From assembly GCA_015654725.1 (NCBI GenBank), contig JAATGI010000295.1:1-8222 (forward strand): DNA of 8,222 bases. The letters run 5' to 3'. The stretch comes from Rhodospirillales bacterium (GTDB lineage Bacteria > Pseudomonadota > Alphaproteobacteria > ATCC43930 > CGMCC-115725). Below the pieces are notes generated by a model. It made no database searches. It saw only the letters and a program-made list of their open reading frames with translations, and had not been told where the DNA came from. Within the stretch, counting starts at the first letter, position 1; each line of letters starts with the position of its first letter. This document shows positions 7,453-8,222 of the stretch, piece after piece. The position numbers and the translations under genes were made by a program.

Positions 7453-7471
7453 GAGCCGCGATGAACGGCTC
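7453..7471. terminator. Stem-loop directly after the protease stop codon
   Basis: GAGCCG (7453-7458), loop CGATGAA, CGGCTC (7466-7471) form a perfect 6-bp stem that starts at the first base after TAA. It shares its last base with the next hairpin, so the two would stack or compete. There is no T-run. Confidence 0.45.
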
Positions 7472-7497
7472 GCCCCTCCCCTCGAGAGGGAGGGGCG
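7471..7497. terminator. Strong hairpin between convergent genes, likely bidirectional terminator
   Basis: CGCCCCTCCC (7471-7480), loop CTCGAGA, GGGAGGGGCG (7488-7497) form a perfect 10-bp stem in the gap where the plus-strand protease gene and the minus-strand decarboxylase gene converge. That position favours a transcription end or mRNA 3'-end stem for both. The plus-strand continuation (ATACGGCTTGC) and the minus-strand one both lack a T-run, so termination may need Rho. The arm composition also resembles the repeat-like block after topA. Confidence 0.6.
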
Positions 7498-7524
7498 ATA
7501 CGGCTTGCTAAAATATCGACTTGA

Positions 7525-8222
7525 TCAAACGCAGTAGGTCTTCAGCGGTTCGAAACCGTTGAAGCCGACCGAGGCATAGGTCGAGGTATAGGCGCCGGTC
7601 GAAAGCAGCCGGACCTTGTCCCCCACCTTGAGCGCGAGCGGCAGCTTGTATTCGGCCTTCTCGTAGAGAATGTCCGCGCTGTCGCAGGTCGGGCCGGCGA
7701 TCACCACCGGGCCGGTGGGCCCGCCATCGGCGGGTGTCTCGATCCGGTATTTGATGCTCTCGTCCATGGTCTCGGCGAGGCCGTTGAACTTGCCGACATC
7801 GAGATAGACCCAGCGCTTGCCGTCGCCGAGGCCCTTGTCCGCGATCAACACGACCTCGCTTTCGATCACGCCGGCATCGCCCACGACCGAGCGGCCGGGC
7901 TCGACCACGATCTCGGGCAAATCGTTGCCGAAATGCCGGGTGATCGCCGCCATGACCGCGTTGCAATAACGCTCCACGCCGGGGACGTCGCCGCGATAAT
8001 GCGCCGGGAAGCCGCCGCCGATATTGATCATGCCGAGCTTGATGTCGGCCTCGGCGAGGAGCGAGAACATGCGCGCCGCCCGGCCGATGGCGCCGTCCCA
8101 CGGCTCGACTTTGGTCTGCTGCGAGCCGACATGGAACGAGACGCCATAGGGATCGAGGCCCTCGGCCTTGGCGCGGCGCAGCAGCTCCACCGCCATCTCG
8201 GGCGAGCAGCCGAACTTGCGCG
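7525..8222 (-). CDS. PLP-dependent ornithine/lysine decarboxylase (5' partial)
   Basis: This enzyme of the alanine-racemase-fold decarboxylase group removes CO2 from ornithine and often lysine, giving putrescine or cadaverine for polyamine synthesis in the cytoplasm. About 232 C-terminal codons are present; the frame continues past the right edge (RKFGCSPE precedes the first internal Met at 8196), so the start and the PLP-binding lysine are outside the window. Visible PLP-site motifs are HVGSQ (8119-8133), GGGFP (8005-8019) and EPGRS (7888-7902). The catalytic cysteine lies in GPTCDSAD (Cys codon 7684-7686), and the C-terminus has GAYTSTYAS and FNGFEPLKTYCV, typical of ornithine decarboxylase ends. 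Both halves of the composite active site are therefore represented. The CDSAD context is consistent with bacterial ornithine or lysine/ornithine enzymes; which substrate dominates cannot be decided here. It converges on the protease gene and is unlikely to be related to it functionally. Confidence 0.93.
   Translation of the reverse strand, partial: RKFGCSPEMAVELLRRAKAEGLDPYGVSFHVGSQQTKVEPWDGAIGRAARMFSLLAEADIKLGMINIGGGFPAHYRGDVPGVERYCNAVMAAITRHFGNDLPEIVVEPGRSVVGDAGVIESEVVLIADKGLGDGKRWVYLDVGKFNGLAETMDESIKYRIETPADGGPTGPVVIAGPTCDSADILYEKAEYKLPLALKVGDKVRLLSTGAYTSTYASVGFNGFEPLKTYCV

Noticed and set aside
7508..8101. 197-codon minus-strand frame overlapping the decarboxylase
   Set aside because: It is a different frame of the same strand as a clear PLP decarboxylase, low in motifs and Arg/Gly-rich. 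There is no sign of a frameshift in the decarboxylase that would make it relevant.
1..8222. Search by eye for CRISPR arrays, tRNA or rRNA genes, IS ends, att sites and riboswitches
   Set aside because: No regularly spaced direct repeats, tRNA-like cloverleaf, transposase, long terminal inverted repeats or recognisable riboswitch core was seen. The few gaps are too short for most of these.

Overview
The window is ordinary, GC-rich, densely coding bacterial chromosome. Gene content and protein style (a single-zinc TopA with cysteine-free C-terminal repeats, the order dprA-topA-rnr, a lysine/ornithine-type decarboxylase) suggest an alphaproteobacterium, perhaps Rhodospirillales-like. That placement is inferred from recalled family features, not from a search.

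Layout: (1) 1-1034 (+), dprA, missing its first few codons at the window edge. (2) 1085-3682 (+), topA, full-length DNA topoisomerase I. (3) 3683-3879, a 197-base gap made mostly of C/G-rich palindromes that look like a dispersed intergenic repeat, ending in about 54 bases that read as a remnant of the rnr 5' end. (4) 3880-5853 (+), rnr, an RNase R that lacks the N-terminal winged-helix region and carries Gly in place of one metal-site Asp. (5) 5917-7452 (+), an S41-family processing protease predicted to be a lipoprotein. (6) 7453-7497, two adjoining hairpins between convergent genes. (7) 7525-8222 (-), the C-terminal two-thirds of a PLP-dependent ornithine/lysine decarboxylase that runs off the right edge.

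dprA, topA, rnr and the protease are co-directional. dprA-topA (50 bp gap) and rnr-protease (63 bp gap) could be co-transcribed; the palindromic block between topA and rnr may partly separate them. The first three are nucleic-acid housekeeping genes (ssDNA uptake/recombination, supercoil relaxation, structured-RNA decay); the protease acts in the envelope and the decarboxylase belongs to polyamine synthesis, so no single pathway unites the window.

I found no new defence, mobile or biosynthetic system, no CRISPR array and no RNA gene. The most notable part is the topA-rnr junction: a repeat-like block sits where the RNase R N-terminal domain should be encoded, and the same gene carries an Asp-to-Gly change in its catalytic metal site.
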